Source: Fulvimarina sp039652615 (GTDB taxonomy: Bacteria > Pseudomonadota > Alphaproteobacteria > Rhizobiales > Rhizobiaceae). Taken from it: a DNA stretch of 64,000 nt. The translations under genes and the position numbers were made by a program. This document shows, piece after piece, positions 34,956-44,695 of this stretch (positions are counted from its first letter, which is position 1; each line of letters opens with the position of its first letter). The DNA lies in contig NZ_JBDJAC010000002.1 of assembly GCF_039652615.1 (NCBI RefSeq), forward strand, positions 62,001 through 126,000, given 5' to 3'. The notes under the pieces were generated by a model. It saw nothing but the letters and a program-made list of their open reading frames with translations, was not told the DNA's origin and did not search any database.

Positions 34956-34983
34956 TTGCTTAAAAGATCACTCACTTTAAAAT
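34956..34983 (+). promoter_or_regulatory. Candidate sigma-70-type promoter for an antisense-direction small RNA
   Basis: TTGCTT (34956-34961), 16-bp spacer, TAAAAT (34978-34983) on the plus strand, opposite to all flanking genes. It is about 190 bp before the terminator at 35152-35180. Confidence 0.4.
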
Positions 34984-34989
34984 TTACGT

Positions 34990-35180
34990 GACAACGCGTG
35001 AAGAGTTGCTTATCGTCCCGCTCGTTGTCACGGTTTCGTCAAGAAAACCGGACTGAGCGGTCTAGTCTCGGGAGGACGAGATCTCCGGCGCGGATCATCC
35101 GCAGCCCCATCCTGACGGAATGGAGTGAGATCCAGACACGCAATTTTTCAAATGCAGGGCTTCGGCCCTGCATTTTTTTT
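34990..35180 (+). ncRNA. Candidate small RNA (about 190 nt)
   Basis: A promoter-like sequence (34956-34983) and a strong intrinsic terminator (35152-35180) face the same way in a gap where both neighbours are on the other strand, so neither neighbour explains the terminator. Internal inverted repeats exist (for example GGAG/CTCC around 35070-35087). No known sRNA family is recognised. Confidence 0.4.
35152..35180 (+). terminator. Strong Rho-independent terminator (plus strand)
   Basis: ATGCAGGGC-TTCG-GCCCTGCAT is a perfect 9-bp stem with a stable TTCG tetraloop, followed by a run of eight T (35173-35180). On the minus strand the hairpin is followed by TTTGAAAAATTG, a poor U-tract, so the plus direction is preferred. 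Confidence 0.85.
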
Positions 35181-35253
35181 GCCCTGTTTTGCCGGCCTAA
35201 ATTCCAGAACGATAAGGATTTTTCGTCACTTTCCTGTACGGCGCGCGAAGAAA

Positions 35254-35523
35254 TCAGCTGGATGGCGTGGGGATGATCTGCGGGAAATCGGAGAAGCTGA
35301 ATCCGATGATCTCCGTCACCAGGTAAAAGAGCGCGAACACGATCACCGCGACGACCGTCGTGATTCCCGCCTTCTTCATCATCTGCGGATTGGTCGGCGT
35401 CTCTTCCTGGGTGCCGAGCAGCTGCTCCTCGTCTTCCGGAATACGGTTGCCGAAGGGCAGGACGGCAAAGAGCGCCGTCCACCAGATGATGAAGAAGATC
35501 GCGAGTCCCGAGACCCATCCCAT
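35254..35523 (-). CDS. DUF1467 family membrane protein
   Basis: 89 aa with two membrane segments (GLAIFFIIWWTALFAVLPFG and TTVVAVIVFALFYLVTEIIG) separated by an acidic loop with EDEEQLLGTQEETP. The WW-T-LF-VLP start is typical of DUF1467, a rhizobial family regularly found between the methylmalonyl-CoA epimerase and proS genes, as here. The function is unknown. Confidence 0.85.
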   Translation of the reverse strand: MGWVSGLAIFFIIWWTALFAVLPFGNRIPEDEEQLLGTQEETPTNPQMMKKAGITTVVAVIVFALFYLVTEIIGFSFSDFPQIIPTPSS

Positions 35524-35651
35524 GAGTCAGCTCCTCGTGGTGACAGTGCATCGCGCCAATCCGGAAGAGATCGTCCGCTCTACGCACCTGTCGTTCGCGT
35601 GTTTCGATACCGAAAACTTATAGAGTGTGTCGGCATCATGCTCTGGTCGTT

Positions 35652-36056
35652 TCAGACCTCTTCCAGTTCGGTCAACGTGCCGAACAGATCGGAGGGATGA
35701 AGGAAGATGACCGGCTTGCCATGGGCTCCTATCTTCGGCTCGCCATCGCCGAGAACGCGGGCACCTGCGGCCATTAACTGGTCGCGTGCCGCACGCACGT
35801 CCTTCGTCTCGTAGCAGACATGGTGCATGCCGCCTTTCGGGTTCTTGGCGAGAAAGGCGGCGATGGGCGAATCCTCGCCCAAAGGCTCAAGAAGCTCGAT
35901 CTTCGTATTGTCCAGCTCGACGAAGACGACCATGACGCCATGTTCCGGCAGCGCTTGCGGTTGCGAGACCTTGGCACCGAGAGCGTCTCGATAGCGCGCG
36001 CTTGCAGCAGCAAGATCCGGTACGGCGAGCGCGACATGATTGAGGCGTCCAAGCAT
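35652..36056 (-). CDS. mce: Methylmalonyl-CoA epimerase
   Basis: 134-aa vicinal-oxygen-chelate (glyoxalase-like) enzyme that interconverts (2R)- and (2S)-methylmalonyl-CoA in propionate metabolism. Metal ligands are His7 (LNHVALAVPD), the KIELLEPLG Glu, His in MHHVCYE and the final Glu in GTLTELEEV. It lies 10 bp downstream of the RNase J gene on the same strand. Confidence 0.92.
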   Translation of the reverse strand: MLGRLNHVALAVPDLAAASARYRDALGAKVSQPQALPEHGVMVVFVELDNTKIELLEPLGEDSPIAAFLAKNPKGGMHHVCYETKDVRAARDQLMAAGARVLGDGEPKIGAHGKPVIFLHPSDLFGTLTELEEV

Positions 36057-36066
36057 CGCTCTAACG

Positions 36067-37725
36067 TCAGTCCATTGAGATGAAGACGGTGGTCATCGGC
36101 TTCTTGCCCCAGATTTCCTGGGAGGCGTTCCGCACGGCCCGACGAACCGCTTCACGCACGAGGCTCGGGTCCTTGCGGCGGGCGTTGGGGATGCTTTCGA
36201 CGGCACCGGCCGCCGCATCCACCAGCAAGTCTTCCAGATCCTCGCCGTCCTCGTCCTCGATCGGCAAACCGATCGAAACGAGATCGGGGTCGTCTTTCAG
36301 ATTGCGCTTGGCGTCGAGTTCGATCAGCACCGAAACCTGTCCCACGAAGGACAAGCGTCGCCGCTCGATGATGCCCATGTCCTCGGCCGTACCCAGAAGA
36401 TGGCCGTCCTTGTAGAGGCGACCGAACGGAACCTCGTCGATCACCGCGCCGTTGCCCGGCGATAACTGCACCAGATGGCCGTTCCGCGCCTCGACGACAT
36501 GCTTGACACCCATTTCCCGCGCCAACTCGGCATGGGCAGCAAGGTGGGCCGGCTCGCCATGGGCCGGGATCGCGGTCCGGGGCCGGACCCACTCGTACAT
36601 CTTCCGCAATTCGCTCCTGCGTGGATGGCCGGAAACGTGAACGAGACCGTCGCCGTCCTCCATGATCTTCACGCCGCGCTCGAGAAACGCGTTCTTGATC
36701 TCGATGATCGGCTTCTCGTTGCCGGGAATCGCGCGCGATGAAAAAATCACCAGGTCGTCCTTCGAAAGCGCAACGCTTGGATGCTCGTCTCGCGAGAGCC
36801 GCGCGAGCGCCGCACGGGATTCACCCTGACTTCCGGTGAGAATGATCACCACCTTGTCGCGCGGAATATGTCCGAAATCCTGCTCGCTCAGGAATTCCGG
36901 CACATCATCCATGTAGCCGGCCTCGCGGGCGACATCGATCGTCCGCCGCATGGATCGTCCCATGAGCAGGACCTGACGCCCGGCATCGGTCGCGGCGCGC
37001 GCGACGGACCGGATCCGGCCGACATTCGACGAAAAGGTCGTCACCGCCACCCGCGCTTTCGCACCCATGATGATCTTGGTGAGGGATGCCGCCACTTCGG
37101 ATTCGCTTGGGCTCTCACCCTCGCGCATGGCGTTGGTCGAGTCGCAGACAAGGGTCATCACGCCCTCGTCGCCGATTTCACGAAGGCGCTTCTCGTCGGT
37201 CGGCTCGCCAAGAACCGGGGTCGCGTCGATCTTCCAGTCGCCGGTGTGCAACACCGTTCCGGCCTCCGTCCGGATCGCGAGCGCAACCGGATCCGGAATC
37301 GAATGCGTGACGTTGATCGCTTCGATTTCGAACGGCCCGATCCTGAAGCGATCGCCCGCCTTGAAGACTTCGACGGGGATCTTCGGCGCACCGGGCTCTC
37401 CCTCGCGCTTTGCCGCAAGCAAGCCGGCGGTGAACGCCGTGGCATAAACGGGAGACTTCAAACGCGGCCAGAGATCCAGGAGCGCGCCATAGTGATCCTC
37501 GTGGGCATGGGTGATGACGATGCCCTTGAGCGCCTTCACATGTTCCTCGATGAACCGAATGTCTGGAAAGACGAGGTCCACGCCAGGCATGTCCGGCCCT
37601 GCGAAGGAAATGCCGCAATCGACCATGATCCATTCGCGATCATGCTCCGGACCATAGCCATAAAGGGCGAGGTTCATTCCGATCTCGCCAATGCCGCCAA
37701 GCGGCACGAATACCATTTGTGTCAA
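36067..37725 (-). CDS. rnj: Ribonuclease J
   Basis: Metallo-beta-lactamase/beta-CASP ribonuclease of about 552 aa with the metal site THAHEDHYG (His73-x-His75-x-Asp77-His78), SHGHP-like VSGHPRRSEL and AIPAHGEPAH near the end of the beta-CASP region, and a C-terminal domain. Alphaproteobacterial RNase J acts in rRNA and mRNA processing. The start is uncertain. TTG 37725 has GGAAG 9 bp upstream and gives MTQMVFVPLGGIGEIG, close to the family start. ATG 37716 and GTG 37752 are alternatives. Confidence 0.9.
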   Translation of the reverse strand: MTQMVFVPLGGIGEIGMNLALYGYGPEHDREWIMVDCGISFAGPDMPGVDLVFPDIRFIEEHVKALKGIVITHAHEDHYGALLDLWPRLKSPVYATAFTAGLLAAKREGEPGAPKIPVEVFKAGDRFRIGPFEIEAINVTHSIPDPVALAIRTEAGTVLHTGDWKIDATPVLGEPTDEKRLREIGDEGVMTLVCDSTNAMREGESPSESEVAASLTKIIMGAKARVAVTTFSSNVGRIRSVARAATDAGRQVLLMGRSMRRTIDVAREAGYMDDVPEFLSEQDFGHIPRDKVVIILTGSQGESRAALARLSRDEHPSVALSKDDLVIFSSRAIPGNEKPIIEIKNAFLERGVKIMEDGDGLVHVSGHPRRSELRKMYEWVRPRTAIPAHGEPAHLAAHAELAREMGVKHVVEARNGHLVQLSPGNGAVIDEVPFGRLYKDGHLLGTAEDMGIIERRRLSFVGQVSVLIELDAKRNLKDDPDLVSIGLPIEDEDGEDLEDLLVDAAAGAVESIPNARRKDPSLVREAVRRAVRNASQEIWGKKPMTTVFISMD

Positions 37726-37911
37726 GCTGTCATACTTCCATGCGTTCGGCACGGCGCGATATCGGCGCCGGGCTCGTTTCTCTCTTCATTTTCGTTCGTT
37801 CACCGCGCCACGTTCATGCGTGTCGCGAAAGATCTCAGTATGTCGCCCGCCGGTCGGTAAAGACCGCTTGTCTCTCATGGTCAGGCCGGCGCTTCGATCC
37901 GAAGAGAGCGC

Positions 37912-38640
37912 TCAGGCAAAGAATACGTCTCCAGCCGATATAGGTTTCTTCGTGCCATTCGCGAGAGCGAGGATCAAACGTCCATCGCGGTCGAGCGTCT
38001 CGAAGGACCCGGCCAGCGTTTTGTCGGGAAGCCGGACCGTGCAGGGTTTTCCAAGGCCGACACAATGACTGAGCCAATCGTTGCGAATGTCCGCGAAGTT
38101 CGAGCCTGCGTCAAATCGCTTGAGCTGGCGAGACCATTCGTCCGCCAGAGCCTCGAAAACCGTTTCGATGGTGCCGCGGAAGCCCTCGTCCCTCAGCGAT
38201 GTCACACCATAGGGCGCATCATCTGGCTTGTGCGCGATATTGATACCACAGCCTAGAATGAGGACATGACGCCCGTCGGCGAGCCGACTTGCCTCCAGCA
38301 GGATACCGACAAGCTTCTTGCCATCGACGAGAATATCGTTCGGCCACTTCGTCTGCGTCTCTGCCGGTGGTTCGACAAATCGCGCGACGGCATCGCGGAT
38401 GGCGACGGACGCAACAAAGGGTAACTTGCCAAGTTCGGCTTGCGGCGCGACATCGATGCCGAGCCAACTCGCATAGAGATTGCCGGCTTCGGAGACCCAC
38501 TTCCGGCCCATCCGGCCCCGGCCCTCCAGCTGACGCTCGCCGGTCACCCAGAGATTACCTTGGTCGCCTGATCGCGCCGCCTCGAGAGCCAGCGTATTGG
38601 TCGAAGAAACGTCCGCAAATGCAAGCCGGCGATATCCCAT
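37912..38640 (-). CDS. birA: Biotin--[acetyl-CoA-carboxylase] ligase
   Basis: 242 aa from ATG 38640. The biotin-binding motif GRGRMGRKWVS is close to the N-terminus, with KWPNDILVDGKKLVGILLE and the C-terminal SH3-like domain (DKTLAGSFETLDRDGRLIL). There is no N-terminal DNA-binding domain, so it is the monofunctional ligase and not a repressor. A TTG at 38664 overlapping nuoN's stop would add eight residues. Position behind nuoN is the usual rhizobial arrangement. Confidence 0.9.
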   Translation of the reverse strand: MGYRRLAFADVSSTNTLALEAARSGDQGNLWVTGERQLEGRGRMGRKWVSEAGNLYASWLGIDVAPQAELGKLPFVASVAIRDAVARFVEPPAETQTKWPNDILVDGKKLVGILLEASRLADGRHVLILGCGINIAHKPDDAPYGVTSLRDEGFRGTIETVFEALADEWSRQLKRFDAGSNFADIRNDWLSHCVGLGKPCTVRLPDKTLAGSFETLDRDGRLILALANGTKKPISAGDVFFA

Positions 38641-38660
38641 GGAGCCGGCCCGCAGTTCGA

Positions 38661-40100
38661 TCAAAAGAACGACTGCGCAGCTTCACCGGCAGCCGCGAAG
38701 ACAGGTGCACCGACCAGAAGATAGACCGGGAACACGAAGAGACCGGAAACCCAGAGAACGAGCTTGAGCTCGAACGGCGCGGGCAGGAACGGCTTCACCT
38801 CTTCGTCGAACCACATGAGCTTCACGATGCGCAGATAGTAGAAGAGGCCCACCACACTCGCGAGAACGCCGATGATGGCAAGCCCATAGAGCTTCGCCTC
38901 GATCGCGGCCATGAAAACGAAATATTTGGCGAAGAACCCAGCCAGCGGCGGCAGTCCGGCGAGCGACAGCATCATGATCGACAGGAAGGTCGCCATCACC
39001 GGGTTCGTTCTCGACAGTCCGGCGAGATCGTCGATCTGCTCCGTCGGGCCGTCGTCCCGGCGCATGGCCAAAATGACGGCGAAGGTGCCGAGCGTCGTTG
39101 CAAGATAGATCGCCATGTAGAGCGCGACGCCGCGAACGCCCTCCATATTGGCGGCCGCAAGACCCACCAATGCGTAGCCCATATGCCCGATCGAGGAATA
39201 GGCCATCAGTCGCTTGATGTTCCTCTGCCCGATAGCCGCGAAGGCACCAAACACCATCGAGGCGATCGAGATAAAGACAATGACCTGCTGCCAGTCGACG
39301 GCGACCGGCAAAAAGCCATCCATGACGAAGCGTACGAGCAGCGCCATGGCTGCGATTTTCGGAGCGCCCGCCAGAAGCGCCGTGATTGGAGTCGGCGCAC
39401 CTTCGTAGACGTCGGGCGTCCACATATGGAACGGCACGGCGGAAATCTTGAAGGCGAGACCGGCAAGCAGGAAGACAAGTCCGACAAGCAGTCCGAGGGA
39501 GCGATCGCCTTCGGTCAATGTCTGGGCAATCGCGCTGAGCTCGATCTGGCCGGTAAAACCGTAGATCATCGACGCGCCATAGAGCAGCATGCCCGAGGAC
39601 AATGCACCCAGAACGAAATATTTGAGGCCGGCTTCGGTCGAGCGAACACTGTCCCGGTTGATCGCAGCGAGGACATAAATGGCAAGCGACTGAAGTTCGA
39701 GACCGAGATAAAGCGTGATCAGATCACCCGCCGACACCATGACGAGCATGCCCAGCGTGGAAAGAACGATCAGAACCGGAAACTCGAAGCGATTGAAACG
39801 CTCGCTCTCGGCATAACCAGCGGACATCACGATCGCCGCCGCCGAACCGATCAGCACCAGGACCTTCATAAAGGCTGAAAAACTGTCGCTGACGATCGAA
39901 CCACCGAATGCGACACCCTGGGGCGCCACGAAAATCAACCAGAGCGCGGCAATAATCAGGAGGGCAACGGACAGAGACGTGACCAGTTGCGCGCTGTTCC
40001 CGCCTTTGAAGACACCGACCATCAGAAGGATCATCGCACCGATGGCCAGAATGAACTCGGGCCCGACGATGGAAAGACTCGCGGAAAGATCCGGAACCAT
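38661..40100 (-). CDS. nuoN: NADH-quinone oxidoreductase subunit N
   Basis: 479 aa with about 14 membrane segments, one of the three antiporter-like proton-pumping subunits of complex I. The conserved KISAVPFHMWTPDVYEGAPTPITA segment is present (shown here as the core AVPFHMWTPDVYEGAP), with the GLPP turn followed by FFAKYFVF. Last nuo gene; the next gene birA follows within about 20 bp. Confidence 0.95.
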   Translation of the reverse strand: MVPDLSASLSIVGPEFILAIGAMILLMVGVFKGGNSAQLVTSLSVALLIIAALWLIFVAPQGVAFGGSIVSDSFSAFMKVLVLIGSAAAIVMSAGYAESERFNRFEFPVLIVLSTLGMLVMVSAGDLITLYLGLELQSLAIYVLAAINRDSVRSTEAGLKYFVLGALSSGMLLYGASMIYGFTGQIELSAIAQTLTEGDRSLGLLVGLVFLLAGLAFKISAVPFHMWTPDVYEGAPTPITALLAGAPKIAAMALLVRFVMDGFLPVAVDWQQVIVFISIASMVFGAFAAIGQRNIKRLMAYSSIGHMGYALVGLAAANMEGVRGVALYMAIYLATTLGTFAVILAMRRDDGPTEQIDDLAGLSRTNPVMATFLSIMMLSLAGLPPLAGFFAKYFVFMAAIEAKLYGLAIIGVLASVVGLFYYLRIVKLMWFDEEVKPFLPAPFELKLVLWVSGLFVFPVYLLVGAPVFAAAGEAAQSFF

Positions 40101-40119
40101 AATTACTTGGTCCTTCGCG

Positions 40120-41628
40120 TTAGTGCTGATGCAGGACGATGCCGGCAGATTCCAGCGACGTCACATAGCGGGAGACGAGGGTCTGAACGGGCGCCGACGT
40201 CAACTCGAAGATTGGCATCGGATAGATGCCGAAGAAGATCGTGAGAACGACCAACGGGTAGAGGACGCATTTCTCACGCCGCGACAGATCGGTCAGATGC
40301 CTCAGGCTCTCCTTCTCCAGCGGTCCGAAAATCGCACGGCGATAGAGCCAGAGCGCATAGGCGGCCGAAAGAATGAGGCCGAGCGCGGCCAAGATGGCCA
40401 CCCAGGTGTTGGCCTGAAACGCACCGATCAGCGTCAGGAACTCGCCGATGAACCCCGACGTGCCGGGTAGACCCACATTGGCCATTGTGAAGATCATGAA
40501 CACGACGGCGAATTTCGGCATCACGTTCACGATACCGCCGTAAGCGGCGATCTCACGCGTGTGGGTCCGATCGTAGATGGCACCGACGCAGAAGAACAGC
40601 GCGGCGGAGACGATGCCGTGAGAGAGCATCAGGAACATCGCGCCCTCGACACCCTCGACCGTGCCGGTGAACATGCCCATCGTCACGAAGCCCATATGCG
40701 CAACGGAGGAGTAGGCAACGAGCTTCTTCATGTCCGTCTGCATCAGCGCCACGAGCGAGGCATAGACGATCGCGATTACCGACAGCGCGAAGATCAGGGG
40801 CGCAAAAGCATGCGATGCTTCCGGAAACATCGGCAGGCTGTAGCGCAGGATGCCGAAGCCACCAAGCTTCAGAAGAACGCCGGCCAGAACGCCGGAGGCT
40901 GCGGTCGGCGCCTCAACATGCGCATCTGGCAACCAGGTATGGACCGGCCACATCGGCATCTTCACGGCGAAAGCGGCGAAGAAACCGAGGAAGAGCCATG
41001 TCTCCATCGCGGGCGGGAAATCGTAGTCGAGAAGAATCGGAACGCTTGTCGTGCCAGCGGTCCAGTACATCGCCATGATCGACAGCAGCATGAACACCGA
41101 GCCGAGGAACGTGTAGAGAAACAGCTTCATCGACGCGTAGACACGACGGTGATGGCCCCAGATACCGATGACGAAATACAACGGAATGAGGGCACCTTCG
41201 AAGAAGATGTAGAACAACACGAGATCGAGCGAGGCGAAGACACCGATGACCATCGTCTCGAGCACGAGAAAACAGATCATATAGGCCTTCACCCGATCCG
41301 TGATCGCCTCCCAGGAGGCCAGGATACAGAACGGCATCAGGATCGTCGTCAAAAGGACGAAGAGCAGCGAAATGCCGTCGATGCCCACCTCATAGTTCAG
41401 GCTGGGACCGAGCCACTCGGCCTTCTCGACGAACTGGAAGCCCGCATCCGACGAGTCGAAATCCACCAGGAGCCACAACGAAACGATCAGCGTGAAGATC
41501 GTCGTGTAGAGAGCGACGTTCCTCACATTCCGCCGCGCGAGCTCGTTATCGTCCTTGATGAAAAGGATCAGAATCGTACCGACGAGCGGCAGGAACGTGA
41601 CGGTCGAAAGGATCGGCCAATCGGTCAT
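40120..41628 (-). CDS. nuoM: NADH-quinone oxidoreductase subunit M
   Basis: 502 aa, about 14 membrane segments, antiporter-like subunit of complex I. The key lysine and glutamate regions are visible (VKMPMWPVHTWLPDAHVEAP; SHGIVSAALFFCVGAIYDRT; PGTSGFIGEFLTLIG). Start ATG 41628 shares bases with the nuoL stop (TGATG), so the two are coupled. Confidence 0.95.
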   Translation of the reverse strand: MTDWPILSTVTFLPLVGTILILFIKDDNELARRNVRNVALYTTIFTLIVSLWLLVDFDSSDAGFQFVEKAEWLGPSLNYEVGIDGISLLFVLLTTILMPFCILASWEAITDRVKAYMICFLVLETMVIGVFASLDLVLFYIFFEGALIPLYFVIGIWGHHRRVYASMKLFLYTFLGSVFMLLSIMAMYWTAGTTSVPILLDYDFPPAMETWLFLGFFAAFAVKMPMWPVHTWLPDAHVEAPTAASGVLAGVLLKLGGFGILRYSLPMFPEASHAFAPLIFALSVIAIVYASLVALMQTDMKKLVAYSSVAHMGFVTMGMFTGTVEGVEGAMFLMLSHGIVSAALFFCVGAIYDRTHTREIAAYGGIVNVMPKFAVVFMIFTMANVGLPGTSGFIGEFLTLIGAFQANTWVAILAALGLILSAAYALWLYRRAIFGPLEKESLRHLTDLSRREKCVLYPLVVLTIFFGIYPMPIFELTSAPVQTLVSRYVTSLESAGIVLHQH

Positions 41629-43637
41629 CAATTTGCTCCCCCGAGCATCGTCCAGGTGACCAACGCGGCAACACCGATCAGCATCGCGAAGGCATAATGA
41701 TAAAGATAACCGCTCTGCAACCGAACCACCCAGCCGGTCACGTCAAGCACCCTTGCTGAAACCCCGTCCGGCCCGAAGCCGTCGATGATCTTCCCGTCCC
41801 CCGTCTTCCAGAGAAAACGACCGACAACCTGCGCGGGCCGCACGAAGAGGAAGTTGTAGAGCTCGTCGAAGTACCACTTGTTCAGCAGGAAGTTATAGAG
41901 GCCCCGATGCCGTTTAGCGGTGTCTTTCGCCAGCTGCGGTTTGCGGATGTAGAAGGCGTAGGCGAGAATGAAGCCGATGGCCATCATGATCGTCGGCTGA
42001 ATGGCGATCCAGAACGGTGTCTCGTGCAGGGCGTGGAGAATGTGATTCTCTGGACCCGTATACAACGCCGATTGCCAGAACTCGACGTAGTCATCCCCGA
42101 TGAACTCGCTGTGAAAGAGAATTCCCCAGAGAGCCGCACCCACGGCGAGCAGCATGAGCGGGATTAGCATCACCTTCGGCGATTCATGGACATGATGCAT
42201 CACGTCTGCAGCCGCACGAGGCTTACCGTGGAACGTCAAGAAGATCAGACGCCAGGAATAGAAACTGGTGAGAAGCGCAGCGATGACCGTCATGCCCCAG
42301 GCGTAGCCCGCGAAGGCATTGTGACCCGCATAGGCCGCTTCGATGATCGCGTCCTTCGAATAATAGCCGGCGGTGAACGGGAAGCCCGTGATCGCCAACG
42401 TGCCGATCACCATCATCCAGTAAGTGACAGGAATGCGCTTCCTCAGGCCACCCATGCGCCGCATGTCCTGCTCGTCGGAAACCGCATGGATCACCGAGCC
42501 TGCGCAGAGGAACAGAAGTGCCTTGAAGAACGCGTGCGTGAAGAGGTGGAAGATCGCCACCGAATAGGCACCCATGCCCAGCGCGACGAACATGTAGCCG
42601 AGCTGCGAACAGGTCGAATAGGCGATCACCCGCTTGATATCGTTCTGAACAAGACCAATCGATGCGGCGAAGAGCGCGGTCGTCGCTCCGATGAACGTCA
42701 CGAAGGTCAGTGCGGTCGGGCTCAATTCGAAGAGCGGCGACATACGCGCCAGCATGAAGACGCCCGCAGTGACCATCGTCGCGGCATGGATGAGAGCCGA
42801 AACCGGTGTCGGACCTTCCATCGCGTCCGGCAGCCAGGTGTGAAGGCCGAGCTGGGCCGACTTGCCCATGGCACCGACGAAGAGAAGGAGGCAGACGCAG
42901 GTGATGGCGCCGCCCATGGTCAACGCATAGCCTGCGAAGTTCAGAACGACGTCGCCGGTCGCCGCAGCGCCGTGGCCAGCGGCTTCAGCCGCCGCCTCTC
43001 CGCCATGCGAACCCATAGTGGCCGCAAGGTCGGCCGCGCCTGCGAAGATCGTGTCGAGATTGACAGAGCCGAACAGAACGAAGACGCCAAAGATGCCAAG
43101 AACGAAGCCGAAGTCGCCGACGCGGTTGACTACGAAGGCCTTCATCGCCGCCGCATTGGCCGACGGCTTTTTATACCAGAAGCCGATCAGCAGATAGGAG
43201 GCGAGACCCACGCCCTCCCAGCCGAAGAACATCTGGACGAGGTTATCAGCTGTCACCAGCATGAGCATGGCGAAGGTGAAGAGCGACAGATAGGCGAAGA
43301 ACCGCGGCCGGTGCGGATCGTGATGCATATAGCCGATGGAATAGATGTGGACGAGCGCCGACACCGAATTCACCACGATCAGCATCACCAGCGTCAGCCG
43401 GTCGATCTTGAGCGCCCAGGAAACATCGAGACTGCCTGACTGCATCCAGTGCAGAAGGTTGATCGGCGACGCTGGGTCTTCGCCGCTGAAGGTCAGGAAA
43501 GCGATCCAGGACAGAACCGCCGCGACGACCAGAAAGCCCGACGTAATGTATTCCGACGCTTTCGCGCCGATCATATTGCCTGCGAAACCGGCTATCAGAA
43601 AGCCGGCGAGCGGGAGAAGGACGATGATCTGATACAC
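41628..43637 (-). CDS. nuoL: NADH-quinone oxidoreductase subunit L
   Basis: 669 aa, the largest antiporter-like subunit, with the long C-terminal lateral helix that lies along the membrane arm. Diagnostic segments are KSAQLGLHTWLPDAMEGPTP, THAFFKALLFLCAGSVIHA and AGYYSKDAIIEAAY. Start GTG 43637. An Ala/Gly-rich insert (HGGEAAAEAAGHGAAATG) sits in one loop. Confidence 0.95.
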   Translation of the reverse strand: MYQIIVLLPLAGFLIAGFAGNMIGAKASEYITSGFLVVAAVLSWIAFLTFSGEDPASPINLLHWMQSGSLDVSWALKIDRLTLVMLIVVNSVSALVHIYSIGYMHHDPHRPRFFAYLSLFTFAMLMLVTADNLVQMFFGWEGVGLASYLLIGFWYKKPSANAAAMKAFVVNRVGDFGFVLGIFGVFVLFGSVNLDTIFAGAADLAATMGSHGGEAAAEAAGHGAAATGDVVLNFAGYALTMGGAITCVCLLLFVGAMGKSAQLGLHTWLPDAMEGPTPVSALIHAATMVTAGVFMLARMSPLFELSPTALTFVTFIGATTALFAASIGLVQNDIKRVIAYSTCSQLGYMFVALGMGAYSVAIFHLFTHAFFKALLFLCAGSVIHAVSDEQDMRRMGGLRKRIPVTYWMMVIGTLAITGFPFTAGYYSKDAIIEAAYAGHNAFAGYAWGMTVIAALLTSFYSWRLIFLTFHGKPRAAADVMHHVHESPKVMLIPLMLLAVGAALWGILFHSEFIGDDYVEFWQSALYTGPENHILHALHETPFWIAIQPTIMMAIGFILAYAFYIRKPQLAKDTAKRHRGLYNFLLNKWYFDELYNFLFVRPAQVVGRFLWKTGDGKIIDGFGPDGVSARVLDVTGWVVRLQSGYLYHYAFAMLIGVAALVTWTMLGGAN

Positions 43638-43644
43638 GTTTCGA

Positions 43645-43953
43645 TCAGCCTTTCATCGTGTTGACGTCGTCGACGGCAATCGAGCCGCGATTTCGGAAGA
43701 AGACCACAAGGATCGCGAGGCCAATCGCGGCCTCTGCCGCCGCCACCGTAAGAACGAAGAGGGCGAAGACCTGCCCCGCGAGATCGTTCAGGAAGGCCGA
43801 AAAGGCGATGAAATTGATATTCACCGCGAGCAGGATCAGCTCGACCGACATCAGGATCGTGATGATATTCTTCCGGTTCATGAAAATGCCGAAGACGCCG
43901 ATCACGAATAGGATCGCCGCGACGGTCAAGTATTGGCTGAGACCGACTTCCAT
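43645..43953 (-). CDS. nuoK: NADH-quinone oxidoreductase subunit K
   Basis: 102 aa, three membrane helices with the conserved membrane glutamates in SVELILLAVNINF and AAAEAAIGLAI, which take part in proton transfer. Start ATG 43953. Confidence 0.95.
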   Translation of the reverse strand: MEVGLSQYLTVAAILFVIGVFGIFMNRKNIITILMSVELILLAVNINFIAFSAFLNDLAGQVFALFVLTVAAAEAAIGLAILVVFFRNRGSIAVDDVNTMKG

Positions 43954-43980
43954 GTTCTCAAGCCCCTCGCTCGTTCGTCA

Positions 43981-44598
43981 TTAAATTCCGCGCCCGCTCT
44001 CGACCTTCTTGACCTCGATCGCCGTCGAAGGATTGCGCGCGACCTGATCCGGTATCGACTGGCGACGCACCTTCTCCTTGTGGCGAAGCGTCAGAACGAT
44101 CGCACCGACCATTGCGACAAAGAGGATCAAACCGGCAAGCTGAAAGAACAGGATGTACCGGGTGTAAAGCACGTTTCCGAGCGCTTCGATGTTCGAGGCG
44201 CCGCCCGCTTCCACCATCGGCAGCGTCGTCTGGGTCGCCATCGTCGGATCACTCACCGAACCCGATCCCGCGATGATGAGTTCTGCCAGAAGAAGGACGG
44301 CGATGATCGCGCCGAATGGCGCATACTGGACGGCGCGAGACTTGAGCTGACCAATGTCGAGATCGAGCATCATCACGACGAACAGGAAGAGGATCGCCAC
44401 CGCGCCCACATAGACGACGATGAGAATCAGCGCGAGGAATTCCGCCCCCGCAAGCAAGAACAGGCCCGCCGATGCGACGAAGGTCAGAATCAGGAAAAGC
44501 ACGGAGTGAACCGGATTCTTTGAGAGGACGACCATCAGGGCGCTGCCGACAGCGATGAAGGCGAATATGTAGAAAAAGAATGCCTGCAGACCGAGCAT
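43981..44598 (-). CDS. nuoJ: NADH-quinone oxidoreductase subunit J
   Basis: 205 aa, five membrane helices. The NPVHSVLFLI and VVYVGAVAILFLFVVMML segments (containing the helix with the pi-bulge) are conserved. The C-terminus after the last helix is basic. Start ATG 44598; a 97-bp gap separates it from nuoI. Confidence 0.95.
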   Translation of the reverse strand: MLGLQAFFFYIFAFIAVGSALMVVLSKNPVHSVLFLILTFVASAGLFLLAGAEFLALILIVVYVGAVAILFLFVVMMLDLDIGQLKSRAVQYAPFGAIIAVLLLAELIIAGSGSVSDPTMATQTTLPMVEAGGASNIEALGNVLYTRYILFFQLAGLILFVAMVGAIVLTLRHKEKVRRQSIPDQVARNPSTAIEVKKVESGRGI

Positions 44599-44695
44599 CG
44601 AAGCTCCCTATAGTCGTTCTCGCGGGGTCCTTACGAACCTCGACAAACCCTGCCGAACCGCTGCGTATGTCACCGTTCGCCGGTTCGGGCCCGGC

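Larger units (their letters stand above)
34750..35253. other. 504-bp gap between DUF1467 gene and proS
   Basis: It holds no convincing protein gene but a plus-strand promoter-like pair and a strong plus-strand terminator, interpreted as a small RNA gene (34990-35180). The left part presumably carries the promoter or leader of proS. Confidence 0.5.

Noticed and set aside
34998..35276. Plus-strand frame of 92 codons over the sRNA candidate
   Set aside because: It has biased Arg/Ser composition with no domain, runs through the terminator hairpin and into the DUF1467 gene on the opposite strand, and has no ribosome binding site.
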